Origin: Chondrosia reniformis
Taxonomy: Eukaryota > Porifera > Demospongiae > Chondrillida > Chondrillidae
NCBI GenBank assembly: GCA_947172415.1
Contig: OX359192.1
Coordinates: 5,768,501-5,832,500 of the forward strand
DNA length: 64,000 nucleotides
Direction: 5' to 3'
Shown here: positions 44,101 through 57,366 of the stretch, piece by piece
Numbering within the stretch: the stretch's first letter is position 1
Layout: each line of letters begins with the position of its first letter
Made by a program: the position numbers and the translations under genes
The notes under the pieces: model-generated
The model's database searches: none
Told to the model about the DNA's origin: nothing
The model's input: only the letters and a program-made list of their open reading frames with translations

Positions 44101-47100
44101 ATAACACTATCAATCCCTATTTAAGTTAAATTCTTAATTTAACCCCAGAAGCCCTTTGCCAATGCCTCTGTCTAGCACTCACTGATGTATAATCTGTTCT
44201 AGCAACACCTTTTTGGTACTTTGAATTAATATAGTATTTCCTAAAAAAGCTGTAGTAGGCTGGATTAAATATCTTCATCTCATGATTGCTAGAAGCCGGT
44301 TTTAACGTCATCTTTACAGAACCACTGAAATGTTCAACAAAACTTGAGCAATTTAAGAGAAAACTGCAACTCCTGGAACTATAAATGATAGCAATCTTTA
44401 TGAAAGGAGAAGGTCCTATAAATGAGACGTAACGTACTTATCTAGTCTTAGCAGCTCCTGTCTAGCAATGGAGTCTACATAGCCTCCAAACCATGCTCGC
44501 GTTTGGCTCATGTCATCAAACCAGGAATTTAAGTAGAATATCTTTTCTACTCCAACAGAAAGTGAAACTCGAATAACAAACTTCTTCAGGCTTGGGTCAT
44601 AAATCTGAGCAATAGTTACTTCAAATGGACTGAAAGGGAGAAAGTAATTAATATCAGTGCATACACTAAATCTATATTATTATTAGTAGTAGTACTACCA
44701 TATACGCATAGTAGTAGTATATGTACGTATATATATCCTGCACAGTAAACCAACCTCCTGTTGTCAGTAATGCGCTCATAATAGAGTTCACCATGACTTT
44801 CCACGAAAATAACAAGCATGCTGTCTATGTACCTCAATGTCATGGATATCTATTAGTCAGAGAAGAGCAAAAATTAATTGGTGTTGTCAACATTGGAAAG
44901 AAAGATAACATGTCGGTGCTTACATGTTGGTCAGGCTCGTACATAAACAGCACCAGGCCTTCCAAACTTTGGGGATTAATTTGAAATTTAAATTCAGATC
45001 TAGCCCTTCTTCCAGACGTTGAGTCAGCCAGCATGGACTTTATGTTATCTCCTATTCTCTCCACAAATAAGTAGCCGTCACCCTTGAAGGCCAGAACGTC
45101 TCCTTCTATATCCTCTATTACATATTGGTTGCTATAGGACAGAGAAGTGACCACTTTAGCGTAAACCAATAAAAACTGTGTATTAAGGTACGTACTAGAA
45201 CTACTGAACGCTTTGTCACTAATACAAGCATAAGTAACTCACGTCACCAATCAACAACTGATACAAAAACTCTACCAAATAATTATAAACTACACAATCT
45301 CTACACAACCGGAAATTAATCTAAAAGTCACATGCATGCATACACATACTACAGACAAAAATGGAAATTCAGGAATAAATCACTCTTTAGTAGTCTACAA
45401 CTTGTAAAGATAATGTGCTGCAAATGACCCACCTGGAAAAAGATGTGGGAATGAACGAAGAAGAACTGCTATCTCTCACATTCCAGAGGGTCCATAGTTC
45501 CTTATTATACAGGACAAGGCTGAATGAGCCGGAGAAGCTTCCATAAGTATCAAATTCACTGGAAATCTGCAGAATGTGTTCAGAATGAGACAAACAATAT
45601 CATATACGTATGATATGGGGGACGTTTCAGTCATTACGATTATTTAATAAGCACCATCATGTGTGTTCTCAGAAGTTGATATTGATGTCATTTGGAGTGC
45701 AACTTACTCTGACATCTTTTGGACGACCTCCGATGTAAAAAACAGTGCGACTTGTTGGTATAAACAGTAGCTGATTGTGCAATGGATCCTGCTTCCAGAA
45801 TCGCACTTCACCAAAGTTAACATCATGTCTGTGCATCAGTCGAAAGTGGTTACCGACTCTACAGACAAACACCACAACTCATCAATACCTGTCAACAACA
45901 CTTAACAGTGTCAACAACAGCATTAATAGATACTTCACTTAGTAATCAAGAGGGCACACGTTACGTAAAGGGGAGCTTTGAACAATGAAGTAACATATTA
46001 TTGATACTCCATTAGGGCAATTAGTTTATCTACCAGATGTATTGCCATTGATTGCTGTGCATGTGTGTACCTTGATATTTGTAGGTGTGATGGCAGTTCC
46101 CGCAAGGCAAAGTCATCAAATGATTGCTTGAAGGTTACACCTTCACAAAGATCTGAAGAGTTGCACGTCTTCAGCTTATAATGTAGTTCCCAATGGTACG
46201 TTCTTGGCAGAGTTGATGTTGCCTTGATGGTCAGTGCAATAAATGTATCCTATATGAGAATACAATGGGAATAATAATATTAATAAGCAGTATCCTGTTG
46301 ATCCGCTAGCACTTTACCTCATGCTGATCCAAATAACTTTCATCATTATTCTTCTACAATACAATATGGCATAAAAGTGGAGTTTATACTGATATATTGG
46401 CTATTATTACTGTATCATTAGCACGTTGAGCATGTACAGTCTGGAAACAGAAGGTAGACCTACCCAAGCTGGTCCAGCATAGTATACTAACATACGTCCT
46501 TCGGTCAGGTGAGGACGCATGTAGAAGTCAAGGGTTTCAGACTGAACTGGAATGCCAGGAATAAACCTTGGAGGTGGCTGCAGTGAAATATACGGATTCT
46601 CCTCCTCTGCTGTATGCTCAAAACCAACCTGAGCGTTTATCTAGTGGAGAAGAAAACAATTTGAATAAACAAGAACAACATCTACATAGAATCATACCGA
46701 AATGCCATTATGAACAGGAGCCAGGCTGTTAATAAGGTCATCAATTTCAGTCATCAACTCATCAGCGCCATCAAGGAGAGAGTCTATTTCAGAGTCAATT
46801 CCTGAAAGAGATTCATTAATTTCTTTTGCTTGATCAGATATACAGCCCACTACAGAATAAAACAGCGTACATAGATATCTCTAACAGCGTACATAGATAT
46901 CTCTAACAGAGTACATAGATACCTCTAACAGAGTACATAGATACCTCTAACAGAGTACATAGATACCTCTAACAGAGTACATAGATACCTCTAACAGAGT
47001 ACATAGATACCTCTAACAGAGTACATAGATACCTCTAACAGAGTACATAGGTACATCATTTTCTGTCTATTAATACATTTTTAAGAGCCCAGGGCAAATA

Positions 47101-50100
47101 ATCTTGCCTCATCTCCTAAAATGGCCCAATTTCACAGAAATCTTACAGATAAATTCAACTTCTTTCATGATTGTCTTTATCTCCCCAGTGTTCTTTCTAC
47201 TGATGTGAATGTCCGATTGGACTTGTGGGATGGCTCCTGCCACACCCACAGATGTTCTATTTATTCCATTGAAAGTCCTTTCACTTTCTAGGGTGGTCTC
47301 ATTTATGGCAGTAAAATTCGGAGCAAAATCTATTGAAAAAATGTAATATAACCAGACACTTTGACTGAAAGCATAAGGCTGCCTCACCAGATTTAGCTTC
47401 CAGTTCTTCGATGCCTTTTAACACAAGGTCCAATCTACCATTCTGTTTGACACTATCAGCATTGAATGAGCTGTACCTCACAAACAAGGCTTCAGTAAGA
47501 TTAACAGCATCTAATAAACAAATTAAACTTGCACATGAAGGGCTAAGTTTGCAAAGAAAAATATTCGTTGATGTACAACCACAATCATTTTTTGACAATT
47601 GTGTGTGTAATGTCTGTTACTGTCAGAGTTCCTTACCACTGCTCTTCTGAAGTGCTGTCTCACTGTCTTCAAATATCACTGTTGCTGAGGTGTTCACTGT
47701 ATCCACAGTGAAACTCAAATCCGGCAAATCAGTTCTTCTTAACTACCAGAGAGCAGAGGAACAGAGAGAAGGTTTGTATCCTTGTAAAAAGTTTTATATG
47801 CTTAATAAGTACATAATAAGTCTAATTCTGTATGAATATTACATTAGCATACGTATGTATGTCAACAATGTCATGTGCAGGAATATGTTGTTCTAGAATA
47901 TTCATACACTAATGTACTCTTGCTTACAGTAGCATTGGCGCTGTCCGCCTGCTGCCGAGCAGAGTTTAGTAGGATATCCAATGAACTAAATCCAATGTTT
48001 GGAATAGCTGGTAACTCATCCAGAAACATTCTAGCTTTCCTTCTCAAAGCTAGAGAGTCGCTGAAGATAAAGTAGACCAAACCACCATTTACAGTGTCAG
48101 TCAAATGGGAGAAAAAATAAAAAGGTTGACAAAGAGGATGAGGAAAACTAGACAAAAAGTAGACATTACCTTACCTCTCAATACGTCTTGCATCTTTATC
48201 TAGCATTTCTGCATGCAATTCTCCTTCAAAGGATGCATTTATAGGAGAAGGAGCATTTTCATACAGACGAATACGGTAATCAAGTACTTTAGCAGAGTGC
48301 CTTTCAACTCTTAGCTCCCCTTGACTGTATATCTCCATAGACACCTATGGTATCCAAGGATACACCACTGGAGGTGTTATGTAGCCCATTCTATGTGCCA
48401 ACTTACATTAAACTGCTGGGATCCATTGTTTAGTTCCATCTCTGCAAGCTCAATCACACTTATTGTTTTAAACAACTCTTCTAAAGTCTCTTGAGATGTC
48501 TTGTTAACACCAGGAAAATCTCTCTGAAGGAGAAAGATGAATTTTGTTATATCTTTGGCTGAGACAGCAGACTTGTTAATTACCTCAATATCTAGATTGT
48601 GAGTGAAGGCCTGATTATACTCCATATCAGCATTTCTAGACCTTAATACTGTATCAGCAACCCAATTATTGGAGTTACGCAATGGTTGTATAACAGTATT
48701 GATATCTTCTACAGCCATCCTAGCAAGACCATGGTCACCATTGGCATTGGATTTCAGACGACTGCTCTCCTCAAACTTTAGTTTTGACACATCTAGGCTA
48801 CTAGTTACAGTTTTATCAATCCCAACAAAGTCCCTTTTAATAATAATGTTCAATTCTCTGTCTGTTGCTGTTCTCTTGTTACTAATTTTATTTGCATAAT
48901 CACGCAACGAGCCAAGTTGATCGGTCAAAAATGAGTTCACCTCTACAGCAAGCAACAAAATCAGGAGTGATATCTGCATCATTGGTTAGCTAACACTTGT
49001 GGTTACTATATCATATGACTATACACGATCAGTCAACTTTACCTGTTAATTCCTCATTAACAGACATAAAGCTATTTTCAAGATAGACTGAGAACTGGTA
49101 GGTTGAGTTAGTAAGAAGAGACACCAGTATTCCATATTTGTCTAGTCCCTTAAACTGGAGGAAGTGGTAAAGACAAGATACATGATCCTACAGCCACACT
49201 TAAGCTACTGTCTTGGATTGCAGAAAATCAATTACCATTGCTTGCAAGTTCACAGCACAAAAAATGAGAATTGAGTTAGTAGCATTACATAATAATGTTG
49301 TACACATGTATATATTTGAGTGACAGGAAAGGAGTTAGTAAAGAAACTTCTTGACATTTTGGTAACTAGGCCCTTCATCAGCTGCAACAAATAGCACTAT
49401 ATATTTAATGACCATCCTGCACCTTGTGATGCGTAGTAATGAAAAAACTAACATACTCTAGGTGATTGGCATTATTGTTATTTGATGACACTCACTTCAA
49501 AAGAATCATTTACCAAAGCATTTAACAACTCAAACTTCTCCTGCAAATTTGGCACTATGAATAGTACAAACGATCCATCATCCTAAAACATAAACATCAC
49601 CCATAACAATAGTTGTGCAATAATATGTGATATTGCACAATACCCACTGGAGGTGTGCCTGTCTTTATTCCAAGAGCTATTTCAGTGGTGATAACATCAG
49701 TGTCCCAAATGTCAAGGAAATCATCAATAGAAGATATGTTTCCTTTGATATAATTCAAGTCATTGGGACCGATTCTGATGGTCAGGTTAGGCAGCAATAG
49801 AATGGTCTCGTTCAAAAGGAAATTCAACGATAGAGCTGTGTTAATCAGTGGATCCACGCAATCACCACAAACTAATTACCAGAAGCAAAAAAAGAAGAAA
49901 ATGGACTCTTTCAAAGTACACATATATTCACAGAACACACACAGGGATATCGAGAATTGAATGCGTGTGTCAAAATAATGTGAGATTACAAATTTTGCCC
50001 ACATATGTAATTCCATATACTAGTCCTCAACCAAAACCCTATACAAAAGGTACTTCCTTTCCTGCCGTGACGTCACGAACGTCCAGCTATCGATTTTTTT

Positions 50101-53100
50101 TTTTCTTGCGGTTTGTCTTCGCCCACGCAAATTTGTTACATATTTTTGTTAATTTAACTAAAACTAAAGCGTTCTGACTTCTCCCATGTACGCCTTTAAA
50201 CTACCCACTATTATACATAACTTTTAGTGAAAATGAGCATTTCAGTGGCCCTTTAAGCTTCATCTCACTACAATGTTTTACGTGTACTTGATAAATCGCA
50301 ATCTATTACCCTCGCATTTGATTCCAGATATACAGTGATCTAAAACACCATTTTCCTACATACGTACTAAGTCTATTCTACAGTAAGAGGCCAGACATTT
50401 GTGTAGATGATGTACCATACATACAAATGACTAACTTTCACAGCCCTCTTTTGTCATTATATGAATTCTTGTTATGTTGCAGCTGTCACATGTTTCTCCT
50501 GTCACAGCAGCTGTACAGATACACTCTCCAGTATGCATGTCACATATACTGTTTGGATTGCTCCCATTCTCATTGCAGTAGCACACTAAGCCAAGAGAGA
50601 GGATTATAGCATATGATACCCACACTACCAACCACAGGACAATCATATCTTCTTGCACCACTAATATACATATCTAGAAGTGGTGAGAGTTAGGAGGAGG
50701 AGAAGATTTAGCTTTATCAATTTCTTTTAGCAGTTACTAAATTAACAACTGATTTGGCAATTTCATATTATGTACGTATGTTTAGTAAATTAAAGTGAAT
50801 TGCATTTTATGTAAATATACAGTATAAAATACACAATAGAAAAAAATGCATTGCCTGTGGTTCTGGTGATTAAATAATGGACTAAGAATTCCAGGGTCAA
50901 TAATGAGGGGTGGAATGTCCAGAAACTTGTCTGGATCAGTAAAAGAGAAAATAAAATTTGGTATAAAGATTCAACCATATCTACAGGAAATACAGTTATG
51001 TACGTAATTCATGTGGAGCTCTATATCTCTCTTGGAGCTCTATGAAGTCTCTCACTTTTGCATCCACTACTTGATAGATCCCAAAACCCAACTTTGCAGG
51101 AGTCACAGTACTGCCCAGTGACACCCACTTTGCAGGCACACTGGCCGCGTGCATCACATATAGTACTGTTGGCACCCAATGGAGAGCATTCACATTCTGC
51201 ACAGCCACCAAGATGGTTAGGAAGAGTACCATTCTAAAGGTGAAGCATTAGATGTAATAGATCAGAATGGCACTCTACAAGTGGAATTAGAGAGTAGCTA
51301 TCAGCAACACTTACATATATGTCAAACTCACCACACACATGTCACATTCTCCACACACACATTACACTCACCACACACATGTCACATTCTCTACAGACAC
51401 GTCACACTCACCACACACACACATCACACTCACCACACACATCACACTCTCCACACACACATCACACTCACCACACACATGTCACATTCTCCACACACAC
51501 CACACTCACCACACACATGTCACATTTGCTACCAATAGCTCCGGTTAGACAGGTACACTCTCCCGTTATCTTGTTACACGTGTTGTTAACACTTCCAAGC
51601 TTGTCACAGTTGCAAGGTATAGCCTCTGGGTATCCATAGTACTCATCTTTGTTCATTTCACAAGTCCTCCCATTATATCCTTCCTTACAGCTGAAGCAGG
51701 ATAGATAATTAAGTATTGGAGGAACACATTAAATGAAGCACCATGAAGTTACATGTCAATAGGAATGAACACTAACTTGCAATTGCCTGTCCGAACATTA
51801 CATTGTGCCACATTCAATGAGTTGTCACTGCATCCACAAGGTTGACACGGTAGGTTTCGCTCAGTCCCCCAAAATCCCTCTTGACACATCTCACACTTGG
51901 GACCAGTACGATGAGCCGGGCAATCTAGACAGTCGCCAGTTATTGCATCACAAGTTCCTAAGTTACTTCCATCAGGACTCGGACAACCACAAGCTAGAAA
52001 GATATCGCCAGGTTTGGAGTTTAGAGCATCAGAGTCGAAAGGCCATATAAGGCAACAAACCTATGCAGTTTGGATAATTGTAATATCCACTTTGACAAGA
52101 ATCACACAGTTCACCACTAAAGGAAGCTTTGCAGTCACAGGTCTCATTGATGCACAGTTCAGTCCCCTCTGGGTAACACCCACACTCTAGAGGTAGGCCA
52201 TCAACAAGAGTATTACGTTCAATCAATTACTTTAGGAATATACAACAGCACCTTCACATGTTTTGGTAAATCTGTTATATACTAATTCATCTTTGCATTC
52301 GTCACATTTGTCACCAGAAAATCCATCTAAACAGGAGCAGATGCCCTGAAATTCAAATTGAAAGAGAAAGTTTCTGTTTATAAGGAAATGAATGTTAGTA
52401 ATAGCCTTGAACACTTCTTATCTTTAATTATTAAATCGCTACTGTGTTCATAAGTTATATTCAAAAATTTTAACTGCACATACTCATACTCATATATAAT
52501 ACATATATGTACGTACGTGTACTATTTATATACTGGTGTAAATACAAAATTAATGGCTAATTACATTAATCACTACAGTATGCACAAAGGGACTCTACCT
52601 CTCTGTTACACTGCGGTCCTTTTGAATTAGCTCGGTTGCAGTTACAAGCTACAAAAATAATACAGGTGTCATAGGTTATAGGTCCATACGTACGTACAGT
52701 ACTATGATTCGCCTAAAAGACCATTTTCCTACATACTTCGAACATCTACTTCACAGTAAAAGACCTATATTTTTATACACATGGCTTGGATACTAATCTC
52801 TAGCACATACAACTGCATGGTTCTTTAAGATCAGATCCTTCTGGTCTGTAAAATTCATTTCTACAAATTTCACATTGATCTCCACGAGTTCCATCCTACA
52901 GTGAAAGTGACCATTGACAGTGACTGTACCATAGCTACATACCTATCCATTCACCCACCTCACAGTCCTCACAAACGCCAGAGTTGGAAACCAAATCATA
53001 ATAGCATTTAGAAGCGTGGTTATTACATTCACACACTGTAAGAAGAGAATATTAGTGACAAAGACCAAAAACAACACTATTTCTATTTTGGTTATACCTT

Positions 53101-54874
53101 CACAAGGGAGGGCAGATCCAGTAGTGTTTACTTCATAGGGAAAATTGTTGTAAAGTGGACAACAACGCTCACAGCTTTGACCACAAGTATTTCCCTGACA
53201 CTCACAACTGTACTGACCCGTAATTAGATCTTCAGGACAGCTGGTGGCAAAACCATTACAGTTACAAATTGCAAACAGCTGCAACTCACTAATTGCCACT
53301 CGATTCTAAAGAAAAAAGTATGTAATGTAGTCAAAATGGAGATGAAAACTCAAGAAAACAGCAAAACTTACTGGAGGCAAATCCAAGAGCTCTGATGGTA
53401 CCTTGTACTCAAAATAGAGTCTCACATAGCTTGCCTTTAAAAACGACTGCAGTAAAAGATATTTTATGTGTAACTGCTAGATAGTTTGTCACTAATCAGT
53501 GGAGAAGAAGTGTCAGCTATAAAATGACCACTGAATATCCTATCCATCCATCGCTGATGAAGACCCTCAGGGTCGAAACGTTCTACCAAAAGATTTATAA
53601 AGCCAAACTGCGTTTTTAGATGCTCAAAGAGTCGAAAGATGTACCATCTAAAAGATAAGTTCGACGCAATTAGGAGAAATCCTTATTCTAAAACCCATCA
53701 CAATGGCCAAACAAAAAGATTAGTATTAGGAATGTGTGTGTGTGTATGTGAACATAAATAAATAGATACATAAGAAATTTGATGCTTTTCCAATCTAAAC
53801 ATGAAGTATGCAAAAGGCAATATGATCAGTCTGCCGCTGTATAAACTACACAGTGTGGGTAGAATCCTTATGTAAACTGTGTCACAGTTGAATGGTAATA
53901 AGTGACCATGTGTTATCATCACACAGCCCCCATGCACTGCTCCCACCACCAGACCCACAGATTAGACATCCAATGGTACCTCCACACCAATCTCAGCTGT
54001 TTACATGTGTTTGGAGCTCACCATCAGTTCCACATTGGTTGCTAACTCAGTAGCTCCCACTCGATTGTCTAACAGAGGAATTGACAGACCACTCTGGAGT
54101 TGAGAAAGGAGAAGGCTACTAACATTAAGTGTGTGATAATGTCTTTCAACAGTTAATTCATTGAGATTACATTTCACTGTAACATTTTGACAAAATACAC
54201 TTAGACCATTGTTCTATTGCACGGACAGCAACAAATTACATGTAGCTATAGACGGACACTTTTCTCTTCACTATACCAATATTCACATACATTGGCTACA
54301 TTATCTAGCTCTATCGCAATAGACTAACAGTAAAATCCACTAAGTTATACGGATCATCGGAACAAAGGACTTGATCATCCATGATCAGATCCACAGAGGA
54401 GTGACTGATATTTCTAGAGAAGAAAGATCCTTCTGGACAATCCAAGTTACTTGTTACGAACACTACCAATGTTCTGTACGTGACTCCGTCAAGGGATGTC
54501 TGCAGCTCCCAGTTGAAGGGTATGCTGGGTGTGTCTCTAGTCTTTGGCTGAGGGATATACCGCAAGCTGGACAGGAAATACTCTTGCTCCAGTTTGATCG
54601 TATAGGTCAAACTGGCATTTGCAACACGAAATATTCCGGATACCCAGGCCGTTGACTCGTCTCCGTCAACAGCAAGATCTGGTGCAAAAGTCTGACCGGC
54701 GCATGATCTCCCGTTGAAGCTCTCTCCATTACCACAAGTGCTTGAAGCAGAAATGGGAAAATCTTCTGCATTAATTTTACGTCTATTGGAAAGTATACTC
54801 CTTCCTTTGGTATTGGGAAGGAAGGAGGTAAGCGTCGCTAGAACGACAATGAAGACGATTCTTTTCTGCAACAT
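41121..54874 (-). CDS. Laminin alpha-like chain
   Basis: A many-exon gene with a full laminin alpha layout. A signal peptide opens at ATG 54874 (MLQKRIVFIVVLATLTSFLP). A divergent LamNT module follows (about 54780-53270: ISASSTCGNG, AVDGDESTAWVSG, ending NRVAISELQLFAICNCNG). Then come about nine laminin EGF repeats (about 53270-50430, CxCxxxG...C patterns such as CDCKASFSGELCDSC), a long heptad-rich coiled-coil stretch (about 49900-46690, few Cys), and five LG-like modules (about 46640-41121). No laminin IV domain is seen. Alpha chains join beta and gamma chains through the coiled coil, and LG modules bind cell-surface receptors. Stop at 41121-41123. An upstream micro-frame MNWW* precedes the ATG. 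The exon list is incomplete, and individual LG borders are approximate. Introns are rich in minisatellites. Confidence 0.85.
43066..43381. repeat. 14-bp minisatellite in laminin intron
   Basis: About 22 copies of CCTGGCACCTGTAC with A/C variants (GGAACC versus GGCACC). Because 14 is not a multiple of 3, every frame repeats every 42 bp, and no frame of the unit meets a stop. The long frames seen here are therefore artefacts. It ends beside the acceptor-side flank of the exon near 43400. Confidence 0.95.
46863..47054. repeat. 22-bp tandem repeat in laminin intron
   Basis: Nine units of ACAGAGTACATAGATACCTC plus two bases. The first two units carry GCG...ATATC variants. Confidence 0.95.
49353..49381 (-). 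ncRNA. Degenerate hammerhead-like core (minus strand)
   Basis: Read on the minus strand: CTGATGA, AGGGCCTAGTTACC, AAAATGTC. The GAAA box has decayed to AAAA and stem II is weak. It lies in a laminin intron. Confidence 0.3.
50338..50392 (-). repeat. Dispersed ~55-bp repeat, copy C
   Basis: The reverse complement contains CTTACTGTAGAAT and TATGTAGGAAAATGGTG. It is the closest match to copy E. It lies in a laminin intron. Confidence 0.6.
51330..51535. repeat. CA-rich microsatellite in laminin intron
   Basis: Imperfect array of CACACTCACCACACACATGT and CACATTCTC blocks. It runs into the following EGF-repeat exon on its right. Confidence 0.9.
52711..52768 (-). repeat. Dispersed ~55-bp repeat, copy D
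   Basis: The reverse complement contains CTTTTACTGTGAAGTAG and GTATGTAGGAAAATGGTC. It lies in a laminin intron. Confidence 0.6.
53553..53578 (+). ncRNA. Hammerhead-like core in laminin intron
   Basis: CTGATGA (53553-53559), A, stem II GACCC-TCA-GGGTC (53561-53573), GAAA (53574-53577), C. Core and stem II are perfect. Stem I and a cleavage triplet are not clear. A second small hairpin (TTTTTAGATG with CATCTAAAAG) follows at about 53611-53653. Confidence 0.5.
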
Positions 54875-55273
54875 GATCTCTACCACCAGTTCATGCTTGC
54901 TTGCGATATTATCATCTTACCGTCCAACAGTAAAATGGCTAACTTGAATTTGCGAACTCGAGTATATGGTGTCATGTAGCATGCACGAGACTACTGAAGT
55001 GATATAAGGGTACAGTTAGAATTAAAATTAAGACTCCTGTAAAGGTACTATTGTTACATACATGTGATGGTCTATATGATGGTGGTGTGTTAGTGGCTGA
55101 CTGGCATGCTAAGTCCTCTGATTCCTGGTTACAGAAACAACTGCTGAAGTAGGGATGAGTATTAGGCCTACTATACACACAAGTGATGTGTTTAGTATGC
55201 CACTTCTGTATTATTTAATTTTAGCTACAGGTTTATACGCTATAGTGTGTCTTTTTCACTTAATCCCTGTTAG
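54875..55273. promoter_or_regulatory. Divergent region laminin / DUSP12
   Basis: 399 bp between opposing starts. At about 54940 is AGTAAAATGGCTAAC, the initiator-like word pointing toward DUSP12; its frame stops after 14 codons. The DUSP12 ATG follows CCCTGTTAG directly, like a splice acceptor, so a 5' UTR intron is possible. Confidence 0.45.
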
Positions 55274-57056
55274 ATGTATGCAGTTATTGAAGGACTGTAT
55301 TTAGGTACAGTAGCTGATGCATCGGCAGTGGACAGTCGTCAGCTGGACTACGCTGATATACACTTTGTGCTCAGTGTTGTAGATGAAGACCCACACTGGA
55401 AGGGAGCGTGCAAGAACAAGCTAAAGTGCTGGGTGGTGCAAGTGTGCGATTTAGCCAGTGAAGATCTCCTTACAAAGTTACCCTCCTGTGTTGAATTTAT
55501 CCATGAAGGAATCAGCCAAGGAAAGAATGTTCTAGTACATTGGTGAGTTGTAATTAAGTTTGATTTGTTTGCATTAATGACTCCTCAGGGCTATAGTACC
55601 AGCATATCCACTGAATACTGATGTTGACAAGCACCAACACACCAATGTATGTATCCTTGGCAATAAAAGTACTATATACTTGTACTGTCCCAATTAATTT
55701 GGCTAAACAAATGTATTATAATATGATGACTCCATGCATGTTTCCTTGGGGACCATTTAGTTGCCATGGTGTTTCAAGAGGTCCATCAGTGGTGGCTGCA
55801 TACCTTATATGGGCCAACAACGTCTTATTGAAAGATGCCTTGTCAAGACTACGAGAGATCAATCCTAGCATCGGGTATGTCAGAGTTGATAGCTTGAGTT
55901 ACAAAACATTTTGCTTCATTTTCTTGAGATATATACAGTATGTATATGTATTCTCTCTTGCATAATATTGTGGTTCAATTTCACAACATGATACATTGAT
56001 GCTTTGGGAAGGATAATCCATTACATGTACGTACTACCACTAGGTCTTCAGCTATTATTAGCCTCCTCAGGTTTCTTTTAGGAAATATCACATATCACAC
56101 TGAGGTGGGACAAAATACAATAACAATTTTAGAATGGGCAAACCTAGTTCAATGTGTTTGCTATTAAAAATGGGGAATTGATATTCGTCAATACCCTCCT
56201 CCCCCTAAAGAAACCCTTCACCTAAATTTGTGGACTAGAACCCTCCCTCTTCTGCACACATAGCACTGGATGGTGTTCTCCTCTTTAGGCCTAATGAAGG
56301 CTTCATGCATCAGCTAAAACTCTGGGAGGCTATGAGAGGGTGTCTAGATCACACATACAAACCCTATAAGAGTTACAAGCTCCAGTTATTGGCTAAAGAA
56401 ATGAAAGAAAATGGTTCCTCAGAAATAATGGGTCTGGCAAGTGATCCAGCTCTGAAGCAGTGTCCTGGAAGATTGTATCGCTGTAGAAAGTGTAGGTACG
56501 CCAGTCTGCTACAGTCACTACTCTGTCAGCATCAGATAAGTTTCCTCCATTTTGACATTTTACTGTTGCTATAGGAGGCCACTGTTCACTGATGATAGTG
56601 TTCTGGCACATGAGACTGGCAAAGGTCAAGAGGATTTCAAGTGGCACAAACGAGAAGCAGTCATTTCTACTTCTACTGAAGCCTCAAGTTTACTACCTAC
56701 TTTGTTTGGCTCCCAAAAAGAAGTTATGACAGGGTCTTCCTCTCAACTGTCCACCTGTTCGTCCTATTTCTTAGAACCAGTTGAATGGATGGGTCCACTG
56801 CTGATTGACAACATGGCAGGGCCGCTGGGATGTCCCAAGTGCTCGGCTAAGGTTGGATACTTTGACTGGGCTGGTAAGCTTTGGACTAGCTACACACCCT
56901 CCACCTGAAGAAATTGATACTACTATGGTTGTAATATGCTTTAGCTGTTGTCTTTGGTAATGTTTATACTTCTCTTCCAACTTATTAGGAACACAATGTT
57001 CCTGTGGACGCTGGATTACTCCTGCTTTCCAAATACACAAAGCTAAAGTTGATTAA
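55274..57056 (+). CDS. DUSP12: Dual-specificity phosphatase 12 (YVH1 family)
   Basis: Five exons (55274-55542, 55761-55874, 56289-56495, 56575-56873, 56989-57056) keep phase and give 318 residues. The phosphatase domain ends in the active loop VHCCHGVSRGPS, a C-x5-R loop split by the first intron. The general-acid region is around VCDLASEDLL. The C-terminal zinc module has YRCRKCRRPLF, CPKCSAKVG and CSCGRWITPAFQIHKAK, the YVH1 signature. In yeast and human cells this family helps release Mrt4 during 60S maturation, and the zinc domain is what matters there. Start: the ATG aligns with MLEVQPGLYFGG in human, so a few upstream residues may be missing. Confidence 0.92.
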
Positions 57057-57366
57057 TTCTATTTTTTTATTTAATGCTAAATGTTTGTTCTTTTTAAATA
57101 TTTTAGCAATAGCTTCCAGTGAATTGTATGTGTATGCTAAAGTACATAAAAAACTGCATTAATTTGGGCCTTGTACTCTAAAGTAGATGTAGCATGTTGA
57201 AATTGGTGTGTTAGATTTTTCATGCACTAGTTTCAGGGTAAAATTAACTTTCCAACCTCAGTGGATCAACAGTGTTCAAACAGATGTCAGTGCCTTACAG
57301 TATTTGATTTATATAATATTGCTTTTATATGTACCACGCATTTCAGTCAAGTATCAGATTAGATGG
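57057..57366. other. Convergent 3' gap DUSP12 / SOD
   Basis: 310 bp tail-to-tail interval, AT-rich, presumably both 3' UTRs. Nothing else recognised. Confidence 0.4.

Noticed and set aside
51281-51639. His/Thr-rich plus-strand frames
   Set aside because: CA-rich microsatellite read in three frames, antisense to laminin EGF repeats.
54875-54886. Earlier laminin start at GTG 54886
   Set aside because: Not ATG; the signal peptide begins well at ATG 54874.
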